Part shown: piece after piece, positions 11,701 through 20,339 of the stretch
Layout of the letters: every line of letters begins with the position of its first letter
Numbering within the stretch: the first letter of the stretch is position 1
From: Spirometra erinaceieuropaei
Lineage: Eukaryota > Platyhelminthes > Cestoda > Diphyllobothriidea > Diphyllobothriidae
Direction of reading: 5' to 3'
NCBI GenBank assembly: GCA_902702965.1
Contig: CACRXP010000424.1
Coordinates: 1 to 64,000 of the forward strand
Length of the DNA stretch: 64,000 bases
The notes under the pieces: generated by a model
Database searches by the model: none
Told to the model about the DNA's origin: nothing
Seen by the model: only the letters and a program-made list of their open reading frames with translations
Made by a program: the position numbers and the translations under genes

Positions 11701-14700
11701 TGTGAGACTGCCATCGCCGAGCCTTTGTATTTCCTCGTCCAGAAACGGCAAGCTGTCTTCTACTGCCTCTTCACGGGTAAACTGTATGGCCGGGATGACA
11801 TCACTCAGCCTCTGATGTAGCCTTCCGACTTCGCACTTCTCTGTTATGACAAAGAGGTCATCTGCATAGCGAAGCCACATTCTGGGCATGAGAGTCGGGA
11901 AAACCTCTTCTTCTAGTCGCTGTAATATTAGTTCGGCAAGAAGTCCTGATGTTGGTGAGCCCATTAGGGTTCCCTTCACTTGTTAGTAGTACTTATTGTC
12001 GAATTTATAATAGGTCACAAGGAACAGAACCTACCGTGACCATATGCCCATCTCACCCTTCTCACACGCTAATGGTCCACCTAGACTTTAACAAATCATC
12101 CTGAGTCATCTATAAAGTGCTGACGAGACACTCAGCGGGCACTTGTGTCGGCAGAGGTAGTGGCCATACGGTTGGTCAACCCAATGTTGTGTCCGCATAA
12201 AGCGTTTGTCCAGGCTCCAGGGTTCTCCCCGCCAAATACAAACTTAGCGTGTGTTCACACCTACTGCCACGTCGCGTTGCAGAGACGAAACAGAGACATG
12301 GCTAATTGCCAGACGCCTTCCCTCTCACCCCCCCCCCTAAGCCCCTGACAGAACTAGACTTTGGCCTCCCAACCTTCTCAATCCTCTCCCCTATACTTAT
12401 TTTTTATTGGTTGTTCAAGTTTTCTGCTCTACTCTACCACACAGGCCTAATGATGAATGATCGAAAGCGTATGTTTGCCGAACTTGACTTCATAAGGGGC
12501 CAAAATTGCTCATAATATTTTCGAGTAGTCAATCCTATGCAGCATACAAAAGTCAAGGTGGCCAGATTCCCCTGCTTCCCGTGATCCTGTCGTTGCAAGC
12601 GAGGTTAAAAGCCGCCGTGCCCGAGGCAGCGATGCCTCGGCAGTTTGACCGTCGCAGATGAAAACCCTCTCACCACGTGCCCCACGGAGTAAGCGCACCA
12701 TTGGTGACCTGCGCGTACTATCTACCCGACTTTCTTCTCCCTCACCCATCTTGATCCGATGACAAGAGTATGTAAAGACAACTGGAGTTGGGCGCGGGTA
12801 CAATGATTGACAAAACTAAACCGTCATCTTCCATAGACCGGTCAGTTGTCCGAGCCTGTCAATCAGTGCATGATGAAATTGGACACAAGAGTTAATTGCG
12901 CGTGCGTTAGACTAGAAGGGGAGGGACACTTTTTCAGCCGCTAGCTCGCTCCCGCTCCCCACAGCAGCCTTCTAGCAATGATTAAACGTTTTCAAGGTGA
13001 CTAGGATGGGCCTAGATGTTGCCTGTTCCTCGTATTCAATTCACATGCATCAGGACTCATTCGTTCGGAGCCCGCATATTTCAGAGTCGTCTTTAGACAG
13101 CATTAAGAAAGGGCCATTCTTTTCGGACCCCTGGTCCACAGTAGAATCGAGTTTTCCTATCATTTGAGGACCTTCACGGGCAAATTGTTTGGTAGGTCTA
13201 ATTTCCTTGAAAGTCCCTTAACTTTATCATTCTAGCGAGGAAAGCGCTAAATCAGCCCTATTGTCCATGCTCCCTTCCGCCACGTATTGATGGCGTCTCC
13301 CACTCATGTCGGCTGAAGAGCAAATTAGCATAGAGGCTGATGTGTCATTAAACCGTCGCCTAGTGCTTGTCGTATGCCTTTGGCTCCGTTTGACCTCAGT
13401 GAGCGATGGCTTATTAAACTGACCCTGCTGAGAAAGGAAACACAGGCAGTCATGAATAGAATGCATGATCAATCCTCAGACCTTAAGTTCTTTTACCATT
13501 TTGATGTGCCGAAGGGTGAACTCACGATGTTGCATCTTCCTTTCAAGTTATATGCGTAAAAATCCAAATTACTTAGTTTGAAGGAATTATTTTCTACTGA
13601 TTTCCAACTAGACGCCAGGAAGCTTGATAACAGCCGTCGTAATATCCCAGACCGACCTGAGAGAACACGTTGTGTACATCTGTCTCATATGTGGGGCCCT
13701 CACATTGCTTGGTATGTTAAAGTTCTGGATTTTCGAGGGGCCTATCCTGCATCCTTTCATTTTTGCTTTCCGGTATTGTAGGTGTTTGAAATGAGTACAA
13801 TGAAAGGAATTTGTAGGCTATCCCCACTTATCTTGAGAACAAACGAATCGTCAGACACCACACACTTTACAGCAAACAATAGTTAGTAGTAGGTCTTAGA
13901 GTCCTCAGCTTGATTTATTATTCATAGGAACGATAGTACGAAAATAGTTAGTCAGGTGACTTCTGTAGCAATGATTTATGCAGTGAAAACAGAAGAGGTA
14001 GCCATCTTTTCTGCAGTGAGAGTAACAATAATTCATATTGACCCAACTGTGAAAAACCCGGCGCCCCCGTGGGAAGGCTTTAGTACAGTTGTGTCAATAT
14101 GAATTAATTAAAATCTGCTAAAATATCTACGAATTACACGAGCCTGATAGTCATCTGTTGGATTCTAGGTGAATTACTTAGGAAATCCTGCTTGGGCAAT
14201 CAACCTACTGTATCAGATTTGGTGCATTCCAGACGTTACAATAGGTTGGGCGGGTAACTGGATCCAGATGTATTAAACTCGCGTCGTCCGGTGGGGCCTC
14301 GTGGCTCAAGTGGTTAGAGCGTTGGCTGTACCATAGTCTTCCCCTTACTGCGTGGGTTCGAATCCCACCGAGGCGCCGAGCTTTTCACAGTTGGGTCAAT
14401 ATGCATTATTCAAAATCTGCCAAAGTATCTATGAATAAAAATAATGTGCTTTTGTCAGTGGTATTGAATGACTTCGGCCATTCTATAAAGGGACATCGAA
14501 ATTTGTGGTTCGAAACGTTGTCAACTTGCGAAATAAATTGTTTATAAGACTGAAAGACAGGCTACCACGGCTCCTTCACAGTATTGACCTGCGGCAACAG
14601 CCGCCCCTCAGAGGGCAAGCAGCGTTTAGTTTGTGTCCTTTGAGAAACCACCACTCTGTGCCATCTCGACCGTCGTTTTCCGATGGTGTCCATCGTGTTT

Positions 14701-17224
14701 GCCTCAGCAGGCTGAAAGCAGGGACGGCGACTTGCATTGGAGTTAGTTTGCAGCAGTGTTAGACTTGCGTTGCACCTACCGCACTCTCTCCATCTCTCCC
14801 ATCTGGATCCGGTGTTATGACAGAATGAAGAAAACCGGAGACGAGAGAGGGCGCAGGTGGGCGGCATGGCATAAGTCCGCAACTACTGTGCGTGACCGAT
14901 TTCATGAAACGTTGGCCGAACTTCTGAAATACGTTTTAGATTAGGAAGGATTACTTAGATGGATTTGTAATACTGATTATCTTGCGATATAATCCGATAA
15001 TATTTCGGACTCGACAGGATGTTGACCTTTGAATGCACTTCTTTTCAACCTCCTATGGAAACTGTACTCAGTAAAGAATGGCTACTTAGTTAGCGTGTGT
15101 TTTTCACGCTGATTTTCGATGGTCTTGCAAATCTAAATATAGGTCATAAAGAATACGGATAAAAATGCTTTCTTTTTCTCATTTGATAGAGAATAACGTC
15201 CTCGTTACATTGTATAAGTTAAGAAGGAGTATAATGAGGTCTTAAAAAAGTTATCTTATTCCCGAATAATTTGGGGCCTGATGAGCCTTTGCATTAGCGT
15301 TTAGTGATTTCAGTCTACAAGGTGCATGCGTTCCGTATATGGAAAATCATACATTCTTCTATGCCTTTAAAAAGATACCATATAGAGTCCATAAAGTTTG
15401 GCAGTGAATTCGGGCTATGTTGTACATTTCATGAGGAGCTGTGGCAAATGGACGGGTACGATGCTGTGAATGGACATTACACGGTCGTAAAAACCTCATA
15501 ATTATAAACGTTTTAAAACCTCATTATACTCCTTCTTAAAGTATACAATATAAAGATGACGCGATTATCTATCAAATGAGTAAAAGAAAGCATTTTTATC
15601 GTGTTATTTATCAAATATATTTGAATTTGCAAGACCATCGAAAATCAGCATGAAAAATACATGCTACTTAAGTAGCCATTCTTTACCGAGTACGCTTTCT
15701 ACAGGAGATTGAAAAGAAGTACATTTAAAAGCCGACATCCTGCCGAGTCTGGAATATTATAGGATTTTGCCGCAAGATAATTAGCATTAAAAATCCACCT
15801 AAACAATCCTTCCTTATCTAAAACGCATTTCGGAATTTCGGCCAACGTTTCATGAGATCGGTCACGCACTGTAGGCCTATCACCCCAACCCCGGTCCGCA
15901 GCGCACAACTGAACAGGACTTTGCACAACAAAAATAGGGGGTGGGGCAGCCCAGATCCCAACTGGCGCGACCTGGGCCTGTGCTTGGCTGTGCCGCCACG
16001 CCCCTAATGTTGGCATTAGTTATGGGTGCGCATTCTCAGTAATGTCAGCCGGTCCCCGATCTAGCCCTCGTGTTGGTCCAGCTCCGTGGCACAACACACA
16101 GAGCATGTTCGAATCGTCCGTTACGGCGCTCACTTTCGCGACCATTTGGCTCGACTGGACCTTCTATTAACCTTATAAAAGGAAGGGAGAGCAAGTGAGG
16201 TCAGTAACACGTACGTCTCATCCACCAAATCAAACCCAATCAAATTCACGCGGAAGTCCTCACTGCTTCGTCATAAGGTGTTAGCCTGAAGTCCGGACGA
16301 GCTATTGGTCATTACGTGAGTATTTTTCTAGATGTTGTGTTGGGTAGGTGTGTTCACCATAGGTGTCCCTGATCCATTATTACGTGATGCAACTATTGGT
16401 GTCCACAAACAGTGAACATCGTTTACCAAAGCTATACAGGATCACACAATGAAGTGCTGACAGACAATCAGTGGAAGGTGATCCATCTGACCTTCGCTTT
16501 GGGAAACCGTTTATCTTTTAATATGCATTACTGTTAGTTGTTGCCCAGAAATTAGATCTTGACACTAGGATTATACTACTGATGCAGCATTCTCAGAAGA
16601 AAATTTCACTCGATCATATCAAACTATCCAAACAAAATAAGTTGACGCTGTTTCTCAATTGAAGGGCCTCGTGTATTTAAAGTTTACGGCCGACTTTCTC
16701 AACCAAGCACCAGGTCGTTGCTTATGCACGATTTGTTGGCGATAGTGTTTCTAAAAAGGGTCCTTTCTTTAAATTCTTCACACCACGCAAAAAGGAAAAT
16801 TGGACGAGGGAGTTATGTTTTTGGACGTCTTTAATGATACTGACCCCCAATAACCATTGGTGAACCGAAAATACGTATTTATAGGCAATGGAAAGTTTTG
16901 GGAACTAGTTCCACAATTTCGCTTTGCCGAATAATCGAAAGGTTTATAGTACGAAAAATGCAAGACTACCAAGTTTACGTTTCGAAAGTCTTTTTGGCAG
17001 TTGGAACACGCATCTAATATGACAATAAACGGTCTAAAAATTTATCCTGCTAAATGCGTAAAAAACTGCCGCATCACTGAAATTTTACTTCCGCCCCCCA
17101 TGAAGCTGGAGTGCTAACAGCCTCCCTGAGCTGTAAATGTGCGCCCCCGCCTCGTTGTCATGTAGGTTGCAAAGGTCCCCAGGAGGAAGAGGACGAGGAA
17201 AAAGAATCGGAGTCCCCCATTTGA
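5700..17224 (+). CDS. Major facilitator superfamily transporter, C-terminal half (six exons)
   Basis: Exons 5700-5740, 5992-6109, 7957-8079, 9064-9282, 13651-13711 and 17166-17224 join in one frame to 206 residues plus TGA. A hydrophilic loop (ASAPADSDSLDVGGG) leads to LTPYEVIRTCDFILLWIS, the usual start of span 7 in MFS proteins of the oxalate:formate antiporter-like/monocarboxylate type. The loop after span 8 carries FNTFGRPVWGRIGD, an MFS motif-A-like sequence. Spans 9 and 10, part of 11, then span 12 (VVYICLICGALTLL) follow, ending in an acidic tail, KGPQEEEDEEKESESPI. The protein would act in a membrane as a small-solute carrier; the substrate cannot be told. Spans 1-6 are missing from the assembly. 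Between exons 4 and 5 the peptide is shorter than expected for span 11, so one small exon may have been missed. AATAAA lies 22 bases after the stop. Confidence 0.82.
5992..6109 (+). CDS. Transporter exon, span 7
   Basis: Acceptor GGTTATTTTAG, donor AAGGTAATT. Encodes GANMRLTPYEVIRTCDF followed by a strongly hydrophobic span ending ITSLYK. The ATG at 6002 is internal, not a start, because the upstream exon joins in phase. It ends in phase 0. Confidence 0.8.
6500..6800 (-). repeat. Penelope-like element tail in transporter intron
   Basis: On the minus strand this contains CTCTGATGATGGGTTCGAGT and CCGAAACGTCAAGCCAAT, the shared Penelope-like tail, extended by about 200 bp that resembles the stretch preceding the tail of the 41762-43235 copy (CACGTAGCTG..GGGG, AATTAACA). 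No coding part remains. Confidence 0.6.
6801..7956. other. Intron sequence, nothing recognised
   Basis: Between transporter exons 2 and 3. It holds a GC-rich patch at 6800-6840 (GGCCAAATGGCCGGCGGGCG) and otherwise AT-rich unique-looking DNA. The intron from 8080 to 9063 likewise shows no identifiable element. Confidence 0.4.
7957..8079 (+). CDS. Transporter exon, span 8 and motif A-like loop
   Basis: 123 bases, 41 codons, phase 0 at both ends, acceptor GAAATTTTAG and donor AAGGTATTA. It holds ILGQMYIRDDQFLMVVGTIA and then NTFGRPVWGRIGDMFSYK. The G-R-x-x-W-G-x-x-x-D pattern is the conserved MFS loop motif. Confidence 0.85.
9064..9282 (+). CDS. Transporter exon, spans 9, 10 and start of 11
   Basis: 219 bases, 73 codons, phase 0 at both ends, donor GTGGTAAGT. 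It starts IPLITTFIVWSVTYVVLPFL, then RYLFGASVVTMFFCFSGVF and SEIFGPKHFALTFGLVSTAV. The G-P-K-H-F-x-L-x-F-G-L pattern before span 11 is typical of this MFS group. It is the most convincing exon of the gene. Confidence 0.88.
10131..10144. repeat. (TA)7 microsatellite
   Basis: Seven TA units. A matching (AT)7 run lies at 10593-10606, directly against the outer end of the hairpin right arm; this run lies about 120 bp left of the left arm. Confidence 0.9.
10265..10592. repeat. Long near-perfect hairpin, 137-bp arms
   Basis: Left arm 10265-10401 and right arm 10456-10592 are reverse complements of equal length, with only about one mismatch noticed (GCTTGTTTGCC against GGCAAAGAAGC). The 54-bp spacer is unrelated. 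The arms start CAGAGGGGAGACGACAGAGT and end ACGCACCTGG. The right arm abuts (AT)7. The near identity implies a recent origin, or correction between arms. Confidence 0.92.
11056..11501 (-). pseudogene. Penelope-like linker and GIY-YIG endonuclease
   Basis: Two overlapping minus frames are needed. The first, down from about 11460, gives the linker with VALSRVKDPIPKEQKANGIY. The second gives CANCTCAYVGHMGGRLGASI then NEHKVAARPRDPLRLILARA and DTARIKRVREFLKA. The C-x-C-A-Y-V-G...R...EHK arrangement is the GIY-YIG nuclease of Penelope-like elements, which nicks target DNA. The frameshift between the parts shows it is inactive. Confidence 0.82.
11554..11996 (-). pseudogene. Penelope-like reverse transcriptase, 5'-truncated
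   Basis: Reading down from 11979 the peptide is KGTLMGSPTSGLLAELILQ, then MWLRYADDLFVITEK. GSPTSG is the motif before the catalytic box, and YADD is the intact catalytic box. Later come FTREEAVEDSLPFLDEEI and LLNYGGSYPAAHEKSFVQTL, all in the order of Penelope-like proteins. A stop precedes KGTLMG (KYY-stop-QVKG at about 11990), and the finger region is absent. Confidence 0.85.
12135..12510 (+). mobile_element. Penelope-like element fragment, second subfamily, 3' end
   Basis: The plus strand reads RALVSAEVVAIRLVNPMLCP followed by HKAFVQA, the C-terminal end of the GIY-YIG region of another Penelope-like subfamily, whose middle part is preserved at 36050-36480. A C-rich stretch (CACCCCCCCCCCTAAGCCCC, 12328-12347) and pyrimidine-rich tail follow. 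It lies directly beside the inverted tail of the previous element. Confidence 0.6.
12590..12800 (+). repeat. Copy 1 of the CAA-ended dispersed repeat
   Basis: The stretch CTTCTCCCTCACCCATCTTG followed by ATCCGATGACAAGAG and AAGACAACTGG aligns by eye to the core of the repeat at 14560-14883, 22990-23195, 39790-40115 and 40485-40765. It is strongly diverged here. A small palindrome GAGGCAGCGATGCCTC lies at its left. Confidence 0.4.
13651..13711 (+). CDS. Transporter exon, span 12
   Basis: Acceptor AATATCCCAG, donor CTTGGTATGT. Encodes TDLREHVVYICLICGALTLL plus one base (G). The leftover base completes a glycine codon with the next exon. Its hydrophobic stretch fits the last membrane span. It lies 4.4 kb after the previous exon, across an intron packed with repeats. 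Confidence 0.7.
14030..14450 (+). repeat. SINE-like unit with tRNA-like segment, copy 1
   Basis: A tRNA-like segment (14293-14377) lies between two related flanks. To its left is ACAGTTGTGTCAATATGAAT..AAAATCTGC at 14087-14118; to its right is CACAGTTGGGTCAATATGCA..AAAATCTGCC at 14385-14420. The whole arrangement recurs at 34318-34680. The left flank also makes a stem with 14033-14052. The repeated flanks suggest head-to-tail units. Confidence 0.7.
14293..14377 (+). tRNA. tRNA-like SINE head or tRNA-derived gene, class II shape
   Basis: 85 bases: GGGGCCTCG pairs with CGAGGCGCC at the far end (one mismatch). A good A box is present (TGGCTCAAGTGG) and a perfect B box (GGTTCGAATCC). A GGCT..AGTC anticodon stem encloses the loop GTACCAT, and there is a long variable arm as in Ser/Leu tRNAs. 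The anticodon position would read ACC, which does not match a class II tRNA. With the repeat context this argues for a tRNA-derived SINE head rather than a working tRNA gene. Confidence 0.5.
14560..14883 (+). repeat. Copy 2 of the CAA-ended dispersed repeat
   Basis: Contains the repeat core: GTTAGACTTGCGTTGCACC, then CTCTCCATCTCTCCCATCTG, then ATGACAGAATGAAGAAAACC and GGCGCAGGTGGGCGGCATGG. It is cut off on the right by the foldback element that starts at 14884, so the foldback may have inserted into it. Confidence 0.6.
14884..15873. mobile_element. Foldback element, copy 1 (990 bp)
   Basis: Left end TACTGTGCGTGACCGAT, right end ATCGGTCACGCACTGTA. Arms of about 350 bp (14884-15240 and 15510-15873) are imperfect reverse complements, including CTGATTTTCGATGGTCTTGC on the left matching GCAAGACCATCGAAAATCAG on the right. 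The middle, about 270 bp, is not palindromic. No transposase frame is present, so it is non-autonomous. TA at both outer ends and CAGTG inside them recall Tc1/mariner termini. It lies in the last intron of the transporter gene. Confidence 0.88.
15874..17165. other. Intron sequence, nothing recognised
   Basis: Last transporter intron right of the foldback element. The open stretch on the minus strand at 15699-16016 overlaps the foldback arm and has no motif. Nothing else assigned. Confidence 0.4.
17166..17224 (+). CDS. Transporter terminal exon, acidic C-terminus
   Basis: Acceptor GTCATGTAG. In the phase carried over from 13711 the exon reads CKGPQEEEDEEKESESPI and stops at TGA. The alternative frame would be basic and longer; phase continuity favours the acidic reading. 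Confidence 0.65.
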
Positions 17225-17245
17225 CCTCAATTCCCCGGTTTCTTT

Positions 17246-17251
17246 AATAAA
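17246..17251 (+). terminator. Polyadenylation signal AATAAA of transporter gene
   Basis: Canonical hexamer 22 bases after the stop at 17224. This would give an unusually short 3' untranslated region; a later site is possible. Confidence 0.5.
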
Positions 17252-19941
17252 GTGTAAATTCTTTGCTGTCTCAGACTACTCTTCATGATATGCGAACCTT
17301 CTGCAGTTCGACCAGGACTAGGAACCAGCAGCACACACCTTCTCATCCGTCGAACTTTGGTCCTTTCGGGTGGCAGGGCTTCAACTCTTACTTCTGATTA
17401 CCAGCCTTTATTATATGTAACCACCAACCTGAACTGTACATACGTTTACTGCCCGAATTTGGACGCTTCCTTTTATTCCAAATTGTCAACCTTTGCAACC
17501 AGAAAATCCGAAGGTTTTCCTAACGGCAATCAAAAATGATCAATTTATTCCCTGTGCGAAAGAGTTATAACTGCTTTTTTTCAAAGACAACACTTGCACT
17601 AAAGATAGTTGACAGTAACTATTGCCAATTATGGGATTTATTCCAGGGTTCAACGACTTTTGTCTGATGGCTCCGGCATGTTTGTAACACACCATGGAAC
17701 GAGAACGAGGAAATAATGATCATTGACAATGGAAGACATAAATTCCCTTCCCGATGCACTGAAGGGTGCCAACTGACTGTTTTAGGAAAGCTCGAAGTAA
17801 ATTCAAAACGAAGCTTAGCGAGTTCAACCCGCCTTAGCACACAGAGCCTCATCCACTGCTGTAGTTACCTGACTTGGCCCACCATCGACTTCTGACTGTT
17901 TCTAAATGTCAAAAATGCTTGAGTAAAGTCCGTTGGAAGCAATGAACCCTTTTCCAGTGCCGAGGACGTGAAGTTGCCACCGCAGACTGACTTTAGCCAG
18001 GATTTCGATTGCCGGATCCATCGACCAGATCAGGGCTAGTGTTGACTGTGCCCAGTGAGGCCTCATAGAGAGAGAGAGAGACGAAGAGAGTGGTGACAGT
18101 TGCTTTCGTAGGTTTTGTGGGAAACAAGTCCAGATGTCCAATCGGTCTGAGCTGCATTCACCGAGCGGCGGTGCATTCAAGTGGTGTATGAGCAGCTGCG
18201 ACTGTGTGAGCGAACGTCTGCCCGAGCTTAGGTTGGCCGAGTTGCTGCAGGTCAGCGCATCTGGAAACGCTCGCTGTCGGGGCTGGATGACCTTGAGGCA
18301 GCGGAATTTAAGAAAAGAACGCCAAACGTCATAACGGTTGTTTTCGGTAGCAATGCTACGCAACCTCTTATGCTGGCCGCGTGTCGGTTAATGGGCGTTA
18401 ACAGTGAATTCTGGTTATCATTGTGCTCAGCTACGTTGACAATCGAACCCCTAGTGCAGATGCCACTGGGGTGGACAACGAAAGCTTTACAGGCAGTGAT
18501 ACTGAACCTTAAATATGAAATGTAAACCCCCGTTTTAGTGTGTCTGAAACGACACTGTGAAAGTTTTTCGGAGTTTTTGGATTCTCCAAGACTAATATTT
18601 TCGATCCATACACTAGCCGAATCGATTTTAAGTATCATATTCGGCTTTTCAAAAACAGCCTTTCGACTTTTCATTAAAATCCTGACAGATAGCGTCGAGC
18701 CATTTGACGTCATTGTCCCTTTTGGCGAGCTCTCATTTCCAAAGGAATGAAACTAAAGTAAACTTAACTTTCGCTACCTTCGAATTTGAAAGTAATGGGT
18801 TAAGTCAAATTTGGTTTTCTTCGCTGGTTCCCTCTGTTGTCCTTCCTCTTTCTTTTTTGGCTCCTTAAAAGAATTTTAAGGGACTGTCTGGTTTATACAC
18901 GTTGGCTTTCGGGGAATTGCCGTGAGGCTAGTAAATTTCTATGTTGATTGAAACATGTAGGTAACTAGAGGAATCGAGGAATGTTCATTATTTCACACAA
19001 GTGAAAGGTGGGACGATATGGAACGTTAATTAAAGGCAGTCATTATCAGTCTAGGCGAGACATAATGGTTTGTGCCGTTGGGGGCGTAGTGCCGCGCACC
19101 CCATAAATCCACAGGATGTCTTTAAAGCCTAAACTTGGATATAGAGGGGATGTGCTAAGACCTCGCCAGTCTGCATTTATGCTATCTTATGTAAGAAGAC
19201 CTCTCGCCTCCTAAAACTACTTTTGTTTTCGATTTTCTTAGTAACACAGAAGTTTTATCTGAGGAGATTTCTCCCAGCATTTTACATTAAGAGTCAGACA
19301 CCTACCGTGAAAAGATCTATGTTTAAGAGGACCAGCTGGTCTTGGTGCCGGTAAGTTTCTAAACGTAAATACCAGACAGGGGTACCAAGGCAAAAGTTGG
19401 GTGTCGGGATGGCTAAAAGTCAAAGTGACTCATTACTACCACCCTCCAGAAATTGTCCCAGGCCACCTCTAATAGCATGAATGGGGAAACGGAAGCTACC
19501 TGATTGGAGGGAATAAGATGGAAACATTCGGCAGCACACGGTACTCGAAACGCAACTTCGTGTTTCCGCCGTTCCGTTGTTTAAATCCACAAATGTGAAC
19601 GCACAGGGTCCCCCAACATATGAAGTGCACCAGTCAGAATGATGGCCGTGCTTTATTTCCATTGCTGCGCGCTAATTGGGTGTAATCTGTTCAGGCAACT
19701 GGTCAGTTTTTTCAACAAGCATCTCCGTCATTGACATCTTAGAATATGAAATACCACCGACTGTCACATATGAATAGACTGCGCAGACCTTCAGTCCGCT
19801 GACATGATTATAACTTAATAATGACCCCGCCAGCAAAGGCCTCTAGTATGGTTACAGGCTGTTAGGACATCACCCCAGACGGATAGTAGTAAGTGGGTTG
19901 AAAGCTCGTCTACCCAAAGTGGACTCGCTATTGCATATCAA
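17252..19941. other. No recognised gene
   Basis: Contains a (GA)n run at about 18068-18086 and long minus-strand open stretches at 17902-18363 and 18252-18713 that overlap in different frames. They carry no recognisable domain and no codon pattern that persuaded me. They may be old repeat remains. Confidence 0.4.
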
Positions 19942-20103
19942 ATGATATAGGCAGAATGATAAAGGGAGACTGAAATGGCCATTTCTGGCTTATTAGCCGT
20001 CGTCAACCAGTCATACCCAACCCCGGGTGTGGCAGACCCGAGGTTCGAACTCGCGACCTGTTTTGTTAGAAGTCCACGCCTCTAACCACTGAGCCACGAG
20101 CCC
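19942..20103 (-). repeat. tRNA-derived SINE, copy A with head
   Basis: On the minus strand it begins GGGCTCGTGGCTCAGTGG (A box TGGCTCAGTGG). The B box is GAGTTCGAACCTC, and GGGTCTGCC follows. The body then reads TTGGGTATGACTGGTTGACG, GCCAGAAATGGCCATTTCAG and ends CATTCTGCCTATATCATT. This is a typical head plus unrelated body. The head ends at 20031. Confidence 0.78.
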
Positions 20104-20240
20104 GTTGCCCTGTCGGTTTTCGATCGGGAATATATAATGGTAGGGGGGCGCTCACCGATCGTTCTTACGAAACACACTCGTTCCGTTGTGCCTTATGGAC
20201 TCTCTCTCTCTCGAGCCCAACCAGCAGCCGCACAGCGGCG

Positions 20241-20333
20241 CATGATATAGGCAGAACGATATTATCGACAAAGACAAGGGAGACTGGAATGGCCATTTCT
20301 GACTTATAAGCTGTCGTCAGCCAGTCATGCCCA
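20241..20333 (-). repeat. tRNA-derived SINE, copy B, headless
   Basis: Same body as copy A in the same orientation, lacking the tRNA head: CATGATATAGGCAGAACGAT, then GGGAGACTGGAATGGCCATT and GTCGTCAGCCAGTCATGCCC on the plus strand. It keeps an internal stretch (ATTATCGACAAAGACA) missing from copy A, so neither copy derives from the other. A (CT)n run (20206-20217) lies just left. Confidence 0.75.
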
Positions 20334-20339
20334 ATGCAC

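Larger units (their letters stand above)
10680..12085 (-). mobile_element. Penelope-like element with partial inverted terminal copy
   Basis: Minus-strand element: reverse transcriptase piece at 11996-11554, then linker and GIY-YIG endonuclease down to 11056, then an untranslated tail to about 10680. A 59-bp stretch of the tail at 10797-10855 (starting GGACCATTAGCGTGTGAGA) recurs inverted at 12025-12083, just outside the 5' end of the coding part. Such inverted partial tails are known for Penelope-like elements. The reverse transcriptase lacks its N-terminal half and the frame shifts between the two domains, so the copy is dead. Confidence 0.82.

Noticed and set aside
12306..12515. Hydrophobic stretch considered as the missing span-11 transporter exon
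   Set aside because: In the required phase 0 it hits a stop immediately after the acceptor, and the DNA belongs to the 3' tail of a Penelope-like fragment.
14293..14377. Functional tRNA gene
   Set aside because: Promoter boxes are intact, but the anticodon does not fit a class II tRNA, the acceptor stem has a mismatch, and the segment sits inside a repeat also found at 34318-34680.
18061..18086. GA-repeat considered as a regulatory GAGA site
   Set aside because: A plain microsatellite with no gene start nearby.
17902..18713. Two overlapping 153-codon minus-strand open stretches
   Set aside because: They overlap in different frames, contain the (GA)n tract, and show no recognisable domain.
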